Shown here piece after piece: positions 45,914 through 57,294 of a DNA stretch of 64,000 bases. The stretch comes from Hsuehochloa calcarea (taxonomy: Eukaryota; Streptophyta; Magnoliopsida; Poales; Poaceae): positions 8,003,534 through 8,067,533 of the forward strand of contig CM070615.1 of the NCBI GenBank assembly GCA_036346395.1, read 5' to 3'. A model generated the notes under the pieces. It did no database searches and was not told where the DNA came from. It was given only the letters and a program-made list of their open reading frames with translations. A program made the translations under genes and the position numbers. How positions within the stretch are numbered: position 1 is the first letter of the stretch; each line of letters begins with the position of its first letter.

Positions 45914-47274
45914 TTCCCATCTAGTTTTAGATTCTGATTAGATGCATATTGTGATATGTGGAAGTTATAAATGTGATCTATATCTGTTTCTACTAGTAGC
46001 AGATCGTTTTTGGCGGTGGTCGATAAGATCGTCCATGCATTTTTGGTGGTAAGATGGGTTCGTATTCGTTATTCCGTGATCGTGCTTTTATGGTCGTATC
46101 ACGACTTGCCTCTACCGGTCGGTTTCCGCCATCGGGGCAGACAGTGATCGTAAATCCATTGGGGCACGCGAAGATCAATATAGTTGATCGAATCAGAGAT
46201 ACGATCGAATAGTACCGGGTGTTTTATTACGCTTGTTCACAACCACATTGCATGATACTCCTACCGGTTAGAATTCCGCCATCGGAGTATGCCGCAGTGT
46301 GTGGTCGTATCAAAGCAATGACCTGTTCGGAATAGGGACCGCCGTGATGGGTAATCGTACCGCGCATTATAGGTCGTATATGTTCATATCGCCCGATAGA
46401 ATTGGATTCTATGTGTAACTCGTTTTTGCAGGGAATGATGTGAATAGTATGACCCATGATGTACGAGATGCATGGATATGTGTGATATTCATGATCTGCG
46501 TGTCATGTTTATTGCAACCCAAAGGTGGTCTATATTTGTATAACGGCCTGGGTGTCGACTTGTGATGCTTCTTCACTCCTTGTAATTTATCACTAGTGCT
46601 GTTAGGAGTAATGGCTTAGTGGGAGTACTTGGAGGAATTGGCCACCTGGAGGCATGTTGAATAGGAAGCTCGGCGGTGGAGATCACCATGAGGAAGGGTC
46701 ATACTATATCACAATAAAATTTAATTGCCTGTGAATGCCCTTATATTCCTGTTCATTTATTTCTATGCGTGTTTAGTTGCTTAAATGCTTTTGACATGGT
46801 AGAAATAAAATTCCCTCTCATAATATTAAGTTAAATTGATGCCCTCCCAATTAGCTGCACCATCCAAAGTAATGTAGTTTAATGGTAGGTCTTGCCAAAG
46901 CAGAGTGCCATTAATACTCCTTGACTAGATGGGTTTGTGTCGGACACTTACATGCAAAGCATTGGTTTAACTTGACGAGGACATCATAACGGTTATGGAC
47001 CTTGGGGCATAGGGTTGGGGGCCGAAGCATAGACATGCTGCCCAACAACAAGAATCATATAGAGATATGATTAGCAAAGGGTTGTTAACCAAATTCACTA
47101 ATCTTCTAGCACTGATGCCAAAGCTCACTAGTAGATTAATTGATTGTGGATCTTGAATCATTAAATGTCATAAGAGGGATATGGTATTTAGTGGGAGTAT
47201 CTTTATTAAATTGTTTAATAGAAGTTACTTTTCTTGAATATATGTCTTAGTTTTGCATATTTCTGTTGTAGATC
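45914..47274 (+). other. Untranslated leader of BARE/Angela-like element
   Basis: About 1.36 kb separate the primer-binding site from the gag start. GGTCGTAT/GATCGTA words recur (for example 46092, 46307, 46372), as do the longer phrases CTACCGGTNNGNNTTCCGCC at 46112 and 46261. No ORF is supported. Confidence 0.6.
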
Positions 47275-48685
47275 ATGGCACCAACTGATGTACCTACATC
47301 CAGTTTTGCTTTACGTTTGATACTTGATAAGGAAAAACTAAATGGAACAAATTTTGCGGATTGGTCCCACAACCTAAGAATTGTTCTTAGACAAGATAAA
47401 AAGGAACATGTTCTAGAGGAACCAATTCCTGATGAGCCTACTGAGAATGCTGCTGCTACTCTTAAGACAGCCTATACAAAGGCATGTGATGAGTCCCTTG
47501 ATGTTAGCTGTCTCATGCTTGCTGCCATGAACTCAGACCTTCAGAAGCAGTTTGAGAACATTGAGGCATACGATATGATCGTGGCGCTCAAAGGCATGTT
47601 TGAGACACAAGCAAGGACTGAGAGATATGAGATCTCAAAGAAATTGTTTGGTTGTAAGCTAACTGAGGGTAGTCCGGTGAGCCCTCATGTGATCAATATG
47701 GTTGGTTACACACAGAGCTTGGAAAACCTTGGTTTTCCACTTAGTCAAGATTTGGCAACAGATTTGATTCTTGCTTCGCTTCCTGCAAGCTATGGACAAT
47801 TCATTATGACCTTCCATATGAATGACTTAGACAAGAATCTCACCGAACTGCATATGATGCTCAAGACTGCAGAAGACAGCATTAAGAAAAACAACAATCA
47901 TGTGATGATAGTGCAAAAGAGTACAAGCTTCAAGAAGAAGGCTTAGACTTGGGTCAAAGGCAAGGGCAAGGCTAAAGTTTCGGATAGGATCCAAACTAAC
48001 AAGCCTAAACTCAAGACTAAGTCCGGCCCGACTCAAGAGAATGAATGCTTTTACTGCAAGGAGCCAAGGCATTGGAAAAGGAACTGCAAGAAATACCTGG
48101 CTGATCTGAAAAATGGTGGGACTAAACATTCCACTGCAGGTATTAATGATGTAGATGTTTTTCTTGCTGATTCTTCTGTTAACTCTTGGGTATTTGATAC
48201 CGGATCGGTTGCTCATATTTGCAATTCGATGCAGAGTTTAACAAAGAGTAGGAGAATTGCAAGGGGCGAGATGGATCTTCGCGTCGGGAATAAAGCAAAG
48301 GTTGCTGCATTAGCCGTCGGGACTTTGCCATTACTTTTGCCCTCAGGATTTATTTTGGAATTAAATAATTGTTATTACGTTCCAGCCATAAGTAAAAATA
48401 TCATCTCTGCCTCATGTTTGATGGCAGAGGGTTATAAATTCATTATAGAGAACAATGGTTGTTCAATATTTTTGAATGAAATATTTTATGGCTATGCTCC
48501 CATTTTGAACGGGTTGTATATTTTAAATCTTGATGATGCACCCATCTATAATATTAATGCAAAGAGGCTTCGGCCTAATGATATGAATTCCACTTTTGTT
48601 TGGCATTGTCGTTTGGGTCACATAAGTGAGAACCACATGAAGAAGCTCCATAATGATGGAATTTTAGTTTATGTGCATGAACCTT
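47275..48685 (+). pseudogene. Gag, protease and pre-integrase domain of BARE/Angela-like element
   Basis: The ATG at 47275 opens a 223-residue frame (LDKEKLNGTNFADWSHNLRI, then FETQARTERYEI, then ASLPASYGQFIMTFHMN), the copia Gag UBN2 core. A TAG at 47944-47946 interrupts it. Downstream in the same frame are a zinc knuckle (CFYCKEPRHWKRNC, about 48043-48086), the protease site VFDTGSVAHICN (about 48190) and the pre-integrase domain FVWHCRLGHISENHMKKLH (about 48595-48650). The frame runs out at the junction with the gypsy LTR, so integrase and polymerase are absent. Confidence 0.85.
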
Positions 48686-48795
48686 CTGTCTATGCGCTAT
48701 GCTCGTGGACCGTGACGCTAACAGTGGACCCCACTTGTCGGTGTAAACTAAAATCGTAAGAGAAATGAAAAATACGCTTTTAGTTTTGAGGAGAA

Positions 48796-48921
48796 TACGC
48801 TTTCCAAATCTGGAAAGTGTAAACCTCAGAGAAACTCGAGGAAAATACGCTTTCCTCACTGGAAAGCGTAACCCTCATTAGAACAGAAGCGATAATACAC
48901 TTTCTGTATTACAAAGTGTAT
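48796..48921 (+). repeat. Three-unit hairpin array
   Basis: Three inverted repeats occur at spacings of about 50 bases: TACGCTTTCC/GGAAAGTGTA (48796-48821, one G-T pair), TACGCTTTCC/GGAAAGCGTA (48846-48870, perfect, 5-base loop) and ATACACTTT/AAAGTGTAT (48895-48921, perfect). The spacers share CCTCA and AGAA words, so these look like a diverged tandem repeat with a conserved hairpin. Confidence 0.75.
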
Positions 48922-50217
48922 TTCTCATTTAATCTGAATTTATCAAACTAAAAGGAATTCAAACATTAATAACTTTTGCTACAAACTCGAAATTCAATGA
49001 AATTTCTCTAAGTTCATCTAAAATCCTAATCTACCTGAATATGTAAAAATATTTAATTTTGGATACTGTTGAATTTATTTGGTGCTATTTAATTCATTTC
49101 TGGGTCTTTTTGAATTAGACGTCGATTGCCCCTATTATTTTTACGACGATCCATCCACCATATTTCCAGAATAGCAAGAACAAGGCAAGCACCTCCTTTG
49201 ATCATGTTGATCCCAGTATTTTAATTATTGTACATTGTTTTGTAAATCCTATTATGCATGTGTGTATGTTGTGTATGAAAAATGCTATTTTTGGGAAAAT
49301 GGTAGTTGTAATCCTACTTGTTGCATTTATCCTTTGGAAATATTGATCCTCTACTGTGGTAACCATTAGAATATGGGTTACACATTATGTAATGTCAATT
49401 GGAAATTTTTGAGCGCGACTATCGCACAAATGCAACTAGAGCGATAGATTTTCTGAAAAATTGATAAAACGAAAATCTGATAATTTGAGAATTTGGGAAT
49501 ATTTTAAAAAATATCCAAAGAGGGTATCTCTGTTATTTTGTATAAAAACAAAATGAAAGCTTTAGTCTTTAGACGCAAGTGAGTTATATTGTATTATGAA
49601 AAGTGAGGCTATTACTCACTAGTAGCTAGGGTGGAGATTCTTGCCCGTGGTCGATTAAGGACTGAAGCCAGCAACTCTGGGACTAAGACCTATTTATACA
49701 ACCATATGTGCTAGTATGGGATAGTTGTAGCTAACTAAGTTATTGAATCATAGACTTGCATGATGAGTAGGAAGGAGTAAAGCGAGCAATTTCTATTGCC
49801 GTCACAACTACGAATGCCTCGCTTCATGGAGGGTATCGTGGTAAGCGAGGATCCGCCACTTAACGAAGGGTATCCGTTAAGTAAGGGCCTCTCTCGATGG
49901 AGGGTATCCGGGTGAGTGGGTGAGCATTCGTTGTGCTAGTGCAGGGCTAGGACTAAATGATGTAAAAGCTGTGTCGCGAGCTCTAGACTATTTATCTACA
50001 ATAGTGAGCGGTGATATAGATAATTTCAGGCAAACTAGAACATTCGCGTACTATGGGTAAAGTTGTACACCTCTATAGAGTGAAAAACTATTCGAATAGC
50101 CGTGCTCATGGTCATGAGCATACTTAGTCGCCAAGATGACGGTAGTTTATTTTTCCAACTGCTTTATCACAAAAGATCAGGGTAATAACGTGGAGTTTTG
50201 ATTGGATGAGTTAACTA

Positions 50218-50345
50218 CCATGTCTATAGCTGGATTGCTATGTCTATAGTAGGACTGCCATGTTTATGGCTGATTTGCTACGTCTACAACAATACTGTTA
50301 TTTCTATGGTTGAATATGAATTTGTCAGTGCCATATCTATGGCGG
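50218..50345 (+). repeat. Degenerate short tandem repeat
   Basis: About six imperfect units of the type TGCYATGTCTATAGCTGGAT, each roughly 21-25 bases, lie in the gypsy LTR. Confidence 0.6.
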
Positions 50346-51820
50346 AACATGAATATATTTTTGCTTGCAACCGAGTAGGGTTGTGAGTATTTTTATCATT
50401 TTTGATTCATTTCTTTACTTACTTATTGTCCTGTACTTACTTTTCTTAAACATCACTTTTAAATTCTGTTCCAAATTATTACTTATGATTATTGCAAACA
50501 AACATGCCATTAATCAAAATAACTTATAGAATAGAGCCATCTATCGATAGCCTTGCATTTACTAAAATTTTGCGATACACTACAAGTCTTGCTGAGTGCG
50601 CATTGTACTCAATCTTGCTATTGTTGTTGGTTTAGAATTTGGAGAGGAGCTGATGCCAGACGACGAGTTCTTTGCTCCCGGCATCGGAGGGTTCAGCGAC
50701 GGGTCTACTTAGACCTTGTTCCTTGTCGGTTGCTTACGGGATCAGATAGGCATGCCACTGGACTTTTGCTACTATTACTATGTCTCCCGCTGCTATTTAT
50801 TTTGTTTGCTCTGACGACTGCTTTTCTTTGGGCAGTCGGCTGTTGTTGTAATAATTGTTGTAATAGCTTATGTAAAATACCCTTTTGCTTTACTTTAGTA
50901 TGTGTTTGTATAGATGTGATTGCCAAATGTTGTAAATTTGTGTGCTAGCCATTAATCCTGGGAATAGCACATTATACACATAAGATCTTTGGGTATTCCA
51001 CACCCGGGGGTCCGACACTAGCACACACATGTTACATCATTGCATCAAATTCAGACACTAGTAAGTACAACAAATTAATACACACTATTAAGCAGCTAAA
51101 CATAGGTCATAGTGACCACATTTTTACACTAGGGACAACCGGCCAAATGAGCACATAACAGGGCGTAATTGTAACGAAAACAAAGATAAATAAACTACAT
51201 CGGCCCTCGTGGTATGCCACAATCTACAAACAACCGATTGGGTGTTAAACCTTAGAACACGACGATGTGGTCACCAAACGTGCAACGTGAAAGAAACAAA
51301 TCTTCGGGTCTTCATCTTCTCCCACTAATAATGTTCAACAAGCAAGGTGCATACAAAATGTACTCCACAAGATTTACATCAAATACTATTAGCTACATGA
51401 TTTACTATGGCAACAGAATGACTATCATGTATAGTTTTGTTGCTCAAAGCGAGTTTGCCTTTTACATTAGAGAGTAGTAGATTGTAAACCATAAGTGTAA
51501 AAGCATTTGACATTGATAATTAAATAATAATAAGGCTTAAATAGTATGAATAAAACAAGTGGCTTGCTGCCATAAAGTCAAAACAGTGGCAAAATCCTTT
51601 TGCCGAACAAGCTATGCATGGATTCCCTATCCATACATCACCCAAACCTTTTTGGAAAACATAACACTACTTATTGTGTGATGTAACCAAGTGGTGTACA
51701 TAACCGGGGACACAATTATTCGACTAAGTTTACACTCCACAGAGGTTGCATAACTTTACCCATACGATGTGATCAACTTATACAGTTGGTCATGACATGC
51801 TTCCTTAGGCGTGTGACGAA

Positions 51821-53247
51821 CACTACTACAGAAAAAGGTAATAGTAGATGGTTCAAAATTGTCATCACAGATAGTTTTTTGAACCATTTGACTTTATGGG
51901 TTAGTTATACTATGTGGTCATTAATACAATGTTTGAACCGTCTGTGAAAAAAGCTATCACAGACGGTTCTGAACAATAACCGTCTGTGATAGTCAATTAT
52001 CACAAATGGTTCTTCTTCAAAATCGTCTGTGAAAATAGACTATCACTGACGTTTTTTTAGTAAAAACTGTACGTGATAGTTTTTTGTATTGCAAAAAAAA
52101 TCGAATTTGAGCCAAACTAATCAATTGCTAGACAGTAGTTTCCATATGCTCTTTCGATAGTTTGCAAGAAGGCAATTAAAAGATACCCCCTCTCTCTCTT
52201 TCTCTCTCAATCAATGACTCACTCTCTGACGAGGACGACGTCGAGTAGAGGCGTCCATATCGAAAGACTCACTCTCTGACGAGGACGACGTCGAGTAGAG
52301 GCGTCCATCTCGAACAGAATCAGCCTCCCTTGTCGGACCTAGATGGGGGTCCTCATTGAGAACAAAATATGATAGCATTGAGGGGACAAATTAGAGTGAG
52401 ATGGAAACCAGGACGGGGATTTGGGGAAAAACTTCATGCTCACCTGAGGCCAATATGGGGGGCAACCAGATCTGGCGGTACTGGTCGAGCCGCAACGCCC
52501 GCTCATCGAAGGCGTAGTGAAATAGCAGGTTGTGTCTCCTTGCGGGAACCGCGTTGGGGAATCGAGGGCAGTCGACGGAGTTCGGCGTGGGGAGGGGAGA
52601 GGCTGGCTATACTATATAAGGACAACGCTAAAATATTTTGCCTCCTGCGCGCACGTTCAAAAATTTTCACCCTCCTGCGGTGCGAATCACAAACGGTTTC
52701 AAACAAAAATCATCTGTGATGTAATATCACAAACAGTTCTTGTTCAGAACCATCTCTAATACTTCACATATGGTTTTCGACATGACTAGGGTAAGGTATT
52801 TTTTCAAGTCATGGTAAAATAACAGAGTTGGGCATTTCTTCGAGGCATGGTAAAATCGGAGATTTGGGCATTTCAAGTCATGATAAAATTAGAGAGATAC
52901 TTATCAAAGACGGTTTTTAATACACACCGTCTATGATGAGGATGGAAAATCACTGCATCGCTCATGTTGAAAACCGTTTGTGAAGTATCATAGACTCGCT
53001 CAACAAGAACCTTCTAATGGTTTTTAGTAATATCACAGATGGTTCTTGTTCAGAACCATCTATGATACTTCACGGACGGTTTTCAACACGAACCGTTTGT
53101 GATATTACTTCTTCATAGACAGTTTTTAGCGCAGCTAGTAACACAAACGGTCGTTAAATCAAAACCGTCTGTGATTTTATTTAATACAGAAGGTTTTGGT
53201 CAATCGTCTGTAATGAGGAGTCCAATATTTGCCTTTCTGTAGTAGTA
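51821..53247. mobile_element. Non-autonomous CACTA (En/Spm) element with 3-bp target duplication
   Basis: The left terminus CACTACTACAGAAAAAGG and right terminus CCTTTCTGTAGTAGTA form CACTA terminal inverted repeats, with the last base changed from G to A. Flanking GAA (51818-51820 and 53248-53250) is the 3-bp duplication typical of CACTA elements. Many direct and inverted copies of a TCACAGACGGTT word fill both subterminal regions, as expected for transposase-binding arrays. At about 1.43 kb there is no transposase; the 116-residue frame at 52369-52719 has no recognisable domain. Confidence 0.9.
52216..52315 (+). repeat. 50-bp tandem repeat inside the CACTA element
   Basis: Two adjacent, nearly identical 50-base units start GACTCACTCTCTGACGAGG (52216 and 52266). 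Confidence 0.9.
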
Positions 53248-55442
53248 GAAGTTGATCAAAACAAGGATTTTACAATACCTCACCCTAACTTCAACTCACC
53301 TTATGAGCTAACTCCTCAAGATATGGATGCCATTTACCATCAAGACGGCTCATAGATGTGTTGGTAACTCTTGCATAGACATGAACGGCATGTACTATCA
53401 TCTAATGCAAGTGTCCTACAGACATATACGTCCTCTACCATCGTCTGCACGACCCAAATAAAACTTACCGACTACAGTCTGCGGGTATAATGCTCAGACA
53501 TGGTAAATTATTCAGCTATATCCTTCCCATAGAGTCACATGTGGTTGTACTAATTCACTTGGGTCTATGGCACAATAGATCGGCCTTTGACGACCCGGGC
53601 CAGACAACCACAAACCACAATCTTGTGCACCTGCACCGGTCTTAATATACACTCGCCCAAGTCTAAAATAAGTTTTTAATTTTCATTAGTTAACCAAAAT
53701 AACAAAGGTACATCCTTTGAATATGTATACAAGTGTTTCCCATAATTGATCATTTTTATCAAGTTATTCCACCCTAGCAGAACTAGTATCGATGTAAGCA
53801 TGGCTAAGCACATTCTACATATGCCAACTAAATTTCCACTTAAGACATCCTAAACCAGTGGCAAATATTCCTAATGTGACAATGACAATAACATTCAAGT
53901 CTAAGGAATATTTCATTGTAATGTATGACATAACTAATTTTCTAAACGCAAATACATCAATTTATTCAAAGTAAGCATGTGTAAATAATTGTAATGAAAC
54001 AATATAACAATTGAAATCATAGGATCAACAATATAACTTTTGATTTTGCTTGAGATCGATCTCGGAGATTTCTGGAACGTCAGTATCTAATCGGTAAAAA
54101 CTAAGAAACACATATAACATATAAATAAATTCAAATAAAGAAAAAAAAATTCAAATATTGTTGCATATTATGAAATGTCATGATTTTATAGAATTTTATA
54201 TATAAGTTCCACTCCACTCAATTCGGAATTCAAATGCAAAAGTTATTAGCATTTGAAGTTGGTTCAGCTAGAAACTTACAGAAAAAAAGGGAAAACATTG
54301 TGCACAGTTTTCTTTTTAATTTTAATTTTACTTTCTAAAGGAAAATCTAGATTTATTACATCATTAGACAGATAGGTGTGGTCGGGTCTACTGTGCACCG
54401 AGTTCACTTATGTGTCTACAAAGCTATGGGACCTGCATGTCAGTGACTCGTATTTTAAATCTTCGTTAAATTAAATTTTTGTTTAATTAATGGACTGGTC
54501 CCACTCATCAGCAACTTATAACACTAAACAAAAGTCATTAGTGGTAATCTAATCCTATTCTTGTGGGCCCATCTCTCAGAAAGAGAAAACAGTGGGAAGG
54601 GGACAAGCGCTATGGCCAAGCTCAATGGTGTGCCCACCAGTTGCGAGGTGGACACAGAGGGCATGAGCAAGCTCAGGAATGGAGAGGCGGTGTCATGGGG
54701 AACCTAATAGTGGTGTCATATACTGGAGAGATGGATGGAGATGGTGGTACGATGTTGCTAAGCAGCGAGTCAGTCTCGGCTCACGATGCACTTAGAGGAG
54801 GAACAAGGAGAGGCAAAACTAAGTGTGGGAGTGGCTCTAGAGGCATGTTGTGATGCTACAGAGGTTGACTCGGGGACCTAAGCTCGTCAGAGTCATGCCA
54901 GCGAAGGGCAACTACAGCACCACCATGGGTGATTTCGGCAAAGTCTAGGCAAAAGAAGCCGAGCTCCAAATCAAGCTAGTATATCATCACTAGGGGCTAC
55001 TAGGAGCTCACCACGGTGGTTAGCGGCAGTGGAGTGGGACTACTGTTACCTGAAGGTGGTGGACAGTGATGACGCTAATGTGGTCAACGATGACAACTCT
55101 TCTCAACAAAGCTCAAACGAAAAGGAGTCAAGATGGTTGAAAAGTAATGAATCGACGAGGAGCTCACCGAGCATAAAGTACAGATGCGTGGAGGTGATTA
55201 TGCTCGGAGACGAGGACGACAACAAGGATCCGAGATTTGCTATAGTAACATCACAATCAAGTGAGGCACAATCTGACCTAAGAGGGAGGCGATGAGGCTA
55301 ATCAGAGTAGAGGGAATGAAGCGATCTGGAATGGGTGCGCTCACCAGATTTGAGGAAGACGATGTATTCTTACTTCCCTGTGGCCCCAACTGCAACAACA
55401 ACAGTCTAAAACACATTAGGGAGGCTAGAGGCAATCTTGTAC

Positions 55443-57294
55443 TGTAGGACCGTAAAGGCGACTAGAGGGGGGTGAATAGGCGCTTTCTCGATTTTTCGCC
55501 TTAATCAAATTGAACATGCACTTTTCTCCTTTAGCTATGAAAGCTAAGAAGATCAGTAAATGCACAGAGTAAGCCTTGTGTTGAATCCGATTACCCCCTT
55601 AACCACAAGACTCAATAATGGAGAGTTGGTCTCACTAAACCGGTCGAACTAGTGTAGAGCTGGCGGTCTGATTGCCTGGCGGTTGGACCGGCGATCAAAT
55701 GGCGGTCTGACTATAGGGCGGTCGGACTGGTAGTGTAAAATCGGTTAGACCGATTTAGTCCAGAGGCAACGCACAATGCCCAAATCCAAAATGAAAATTG
55801 ATCCAACTTTTGATTCAACCAATGAAACTTGACCAAATTTGGAGCACACCTCCCTAAAGATATCTGAGACCTATTTCTAGCGACGATCGTCCAGATCCAC
55901 TTCAAAGAATCGATCTCTTTAGGTTTTACCAAAGAAGTGTTCAAAACCTAGAAATATGAAAATCTTGATCCAAAACTTGCTTGTGGGGGATTGATGATCT
56001 AGATGATTCTAGGAGTATTCCCACACATCATAGCAAGCTAAAATCGATCAAGAGACCAAGTATAAACACCCGGATCAAGGAAGCACCAAAGTCATCAAAA
56101 GAGAGAAGAAAACAAATGAGACTTCATCCTTGAACAAACATCCATAGATTGAATGATTCAAGATGTTGCTTACAAAGCCACTCCCTCAAGAAGGACAAGA
56201 GCTCAATCCAAGAGCACACACACAAATTTCCTCTCATCTCCTCTCCTCTCCAAACCCTAACCTTAACTAGGGTTTTTGCAAATGAAGTGCTTGGGGGGTT
56301 TTTTTCATCTCCCCCTTCTATTTATAGGAGAGGCTAGGGTTTCTCTCATGGGCTCCCATTAAGGCCCAACACAAATAGGACCCACACACACACAAATCTG
56401 TTGAAGCAATCGCCTGCTTCACCACGTGTAAGTTGGTCAGCGGCTCTCATCATGTCAGCAAGTCTCTCCCGTACGAATCCCATCGGAACCTCCAAGGCAC
56501 TTGCACCGACCCCCGCGCCGCTTGATTTAACCAGCTGCAATGAACTGCCCGTTCGATCCATCTTGTCCATTCTGCACCATGCTTGAGTCACACGACCTCA
56601 CCCTGCATCCATGATCGTTCTGGACCTCAGCTCTCCAAGCGTAGTCCCGATCCACCTCACCGTTGACGTCGTTGACCTGCAAGCCACCTGCACAGCAATA
56701 GACAAAGAAATCGTCTCCGGGAACAAGTTCTTCACAACTTGAGCCACGTTAGCTCAACAATGCAATATGCAACAATAAAGCATTGAAACTCATACAATAG
56801 ATATCATCAAAACACAACCATACCAAAATGGCCAAAGTCCAAGTGGAAGCCGGTCGGACCGCCCTACCATGCTGGTTGGACCGATTTCCCAACGGTCGGA
56901 CCGATTCCATAACGGCGGTCGGACCGCCCCAAAAGACTTAGCCAAATTTGAGCTTGAAAATCCGGAACCTCTCTGGAATTTTCCAATGGATAGAAATTTT
57001 AACTGGGAGCTCCAAAAATTATGAGACCACATGCAGGAGACTCCCCTCTCATGCATACACAACCTATTTTTGGCCTAGCCCCAAACTCCATCATCACTTG
57101 TGGCCGGTCGTACCGGCAAGCATTGCCGGTCGGACTGCCACACGGCCGGTCTGACCGGCGGCTTGACCGGTCGGACCGCCAATTACCTGACAGCACTGAA
57201 GTTTTCCGAAAACGCGAGATTCGTCAAACCAACAACGTCATTGCCAATTGACTCATCACTCTAGGGTCATGCAAATATCCCTACGATATCGACA
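55443..57294 (-). repeat. 3' LTR of the right-hand Sirevirus-like element (1852 bp)
   Basis: On the minus strand it starts TGTCGATATC (57294) and ends GGTCCTACA (55443). The TATA box reads CTATTTATA on the plus strand at 56318-56326. Near-palindromes of GGTCGGACCG type lie at 55640-55745 and, very densely, at 56845-57180. Confidence 0.9.

Larger units (their letters stand above)
42430..48686 (+). mobile_element. BARE/Angela-like Ty1/copia element, 5' part
   Basis: The LTR starts TGTTGGAAATATGCCCTAGA, the signature start of the BARE/Angela/WIS group of grass copia elements. The order is LTR (with a nested solo LTR), primer-binding site at 45901, leader of about 1.36 kb, gag, zinc knuckle, protease and GAG_pre-integrase. 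It is cut off at about 48686 before the integrase core, where a gypsy LTR begins. The 3' part and 3' LTR are not in the window. Confidence 0.85.
48687..51013 (+). repeat. Gypsy-type LTR, apparently solo, plus orientation
   Basis: The block ends CCCGGGGGTCCGACA, and its interior resembles long rice gypsy LTRs: AT-rich start, polymorphic repeats, and text near 50100 similar to the complement of 16680-16700. The left boundary is approximate, since I could not find a matching target duplication. Internal repeats include a three-hairpin array (48796-48921) and degenerate tandem repeats at 49820-49925 and 50218-50345. No gene is supported. Confidence 0.55.
51014..55442 (-). repeat. Gypsy-type LTR block, minus orientation
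   Basis: The text around 51700-51790 (CATAACCGGGGACACAATTATTCG...) matches the 16670-16760 part of the gypsy LTR at 15822-19442 in the same orientation, so it is a related minus-strand LTR. The left end is lost at the neighbouring LTR and the right end is cut by the copia LTR at 55443. A CACTA element splits it at 51821-53247. Short GC-rich frames at 54560-55300 are not conserved genes. Confidence 0.6.

Noticed and set aside
46966..47161. Short minus-strand frame in the leader of the BARE/Angela-like element
   Set aside because: It is an unsupported small ORF in an untranslated leader, with no homology recognised.
48796..48921. Regular repeats considered as a CRISPR array
   Set aside because: There are only three diverged units inside a plant LTR, with no unique spacers and a eukaryotic context.
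52369..52719. 116-residue frame in the CACTA element as a possible transposase
   Set aside because: It is too short, shows no transposase motif, and overlaps other frames in a GC-rich core.
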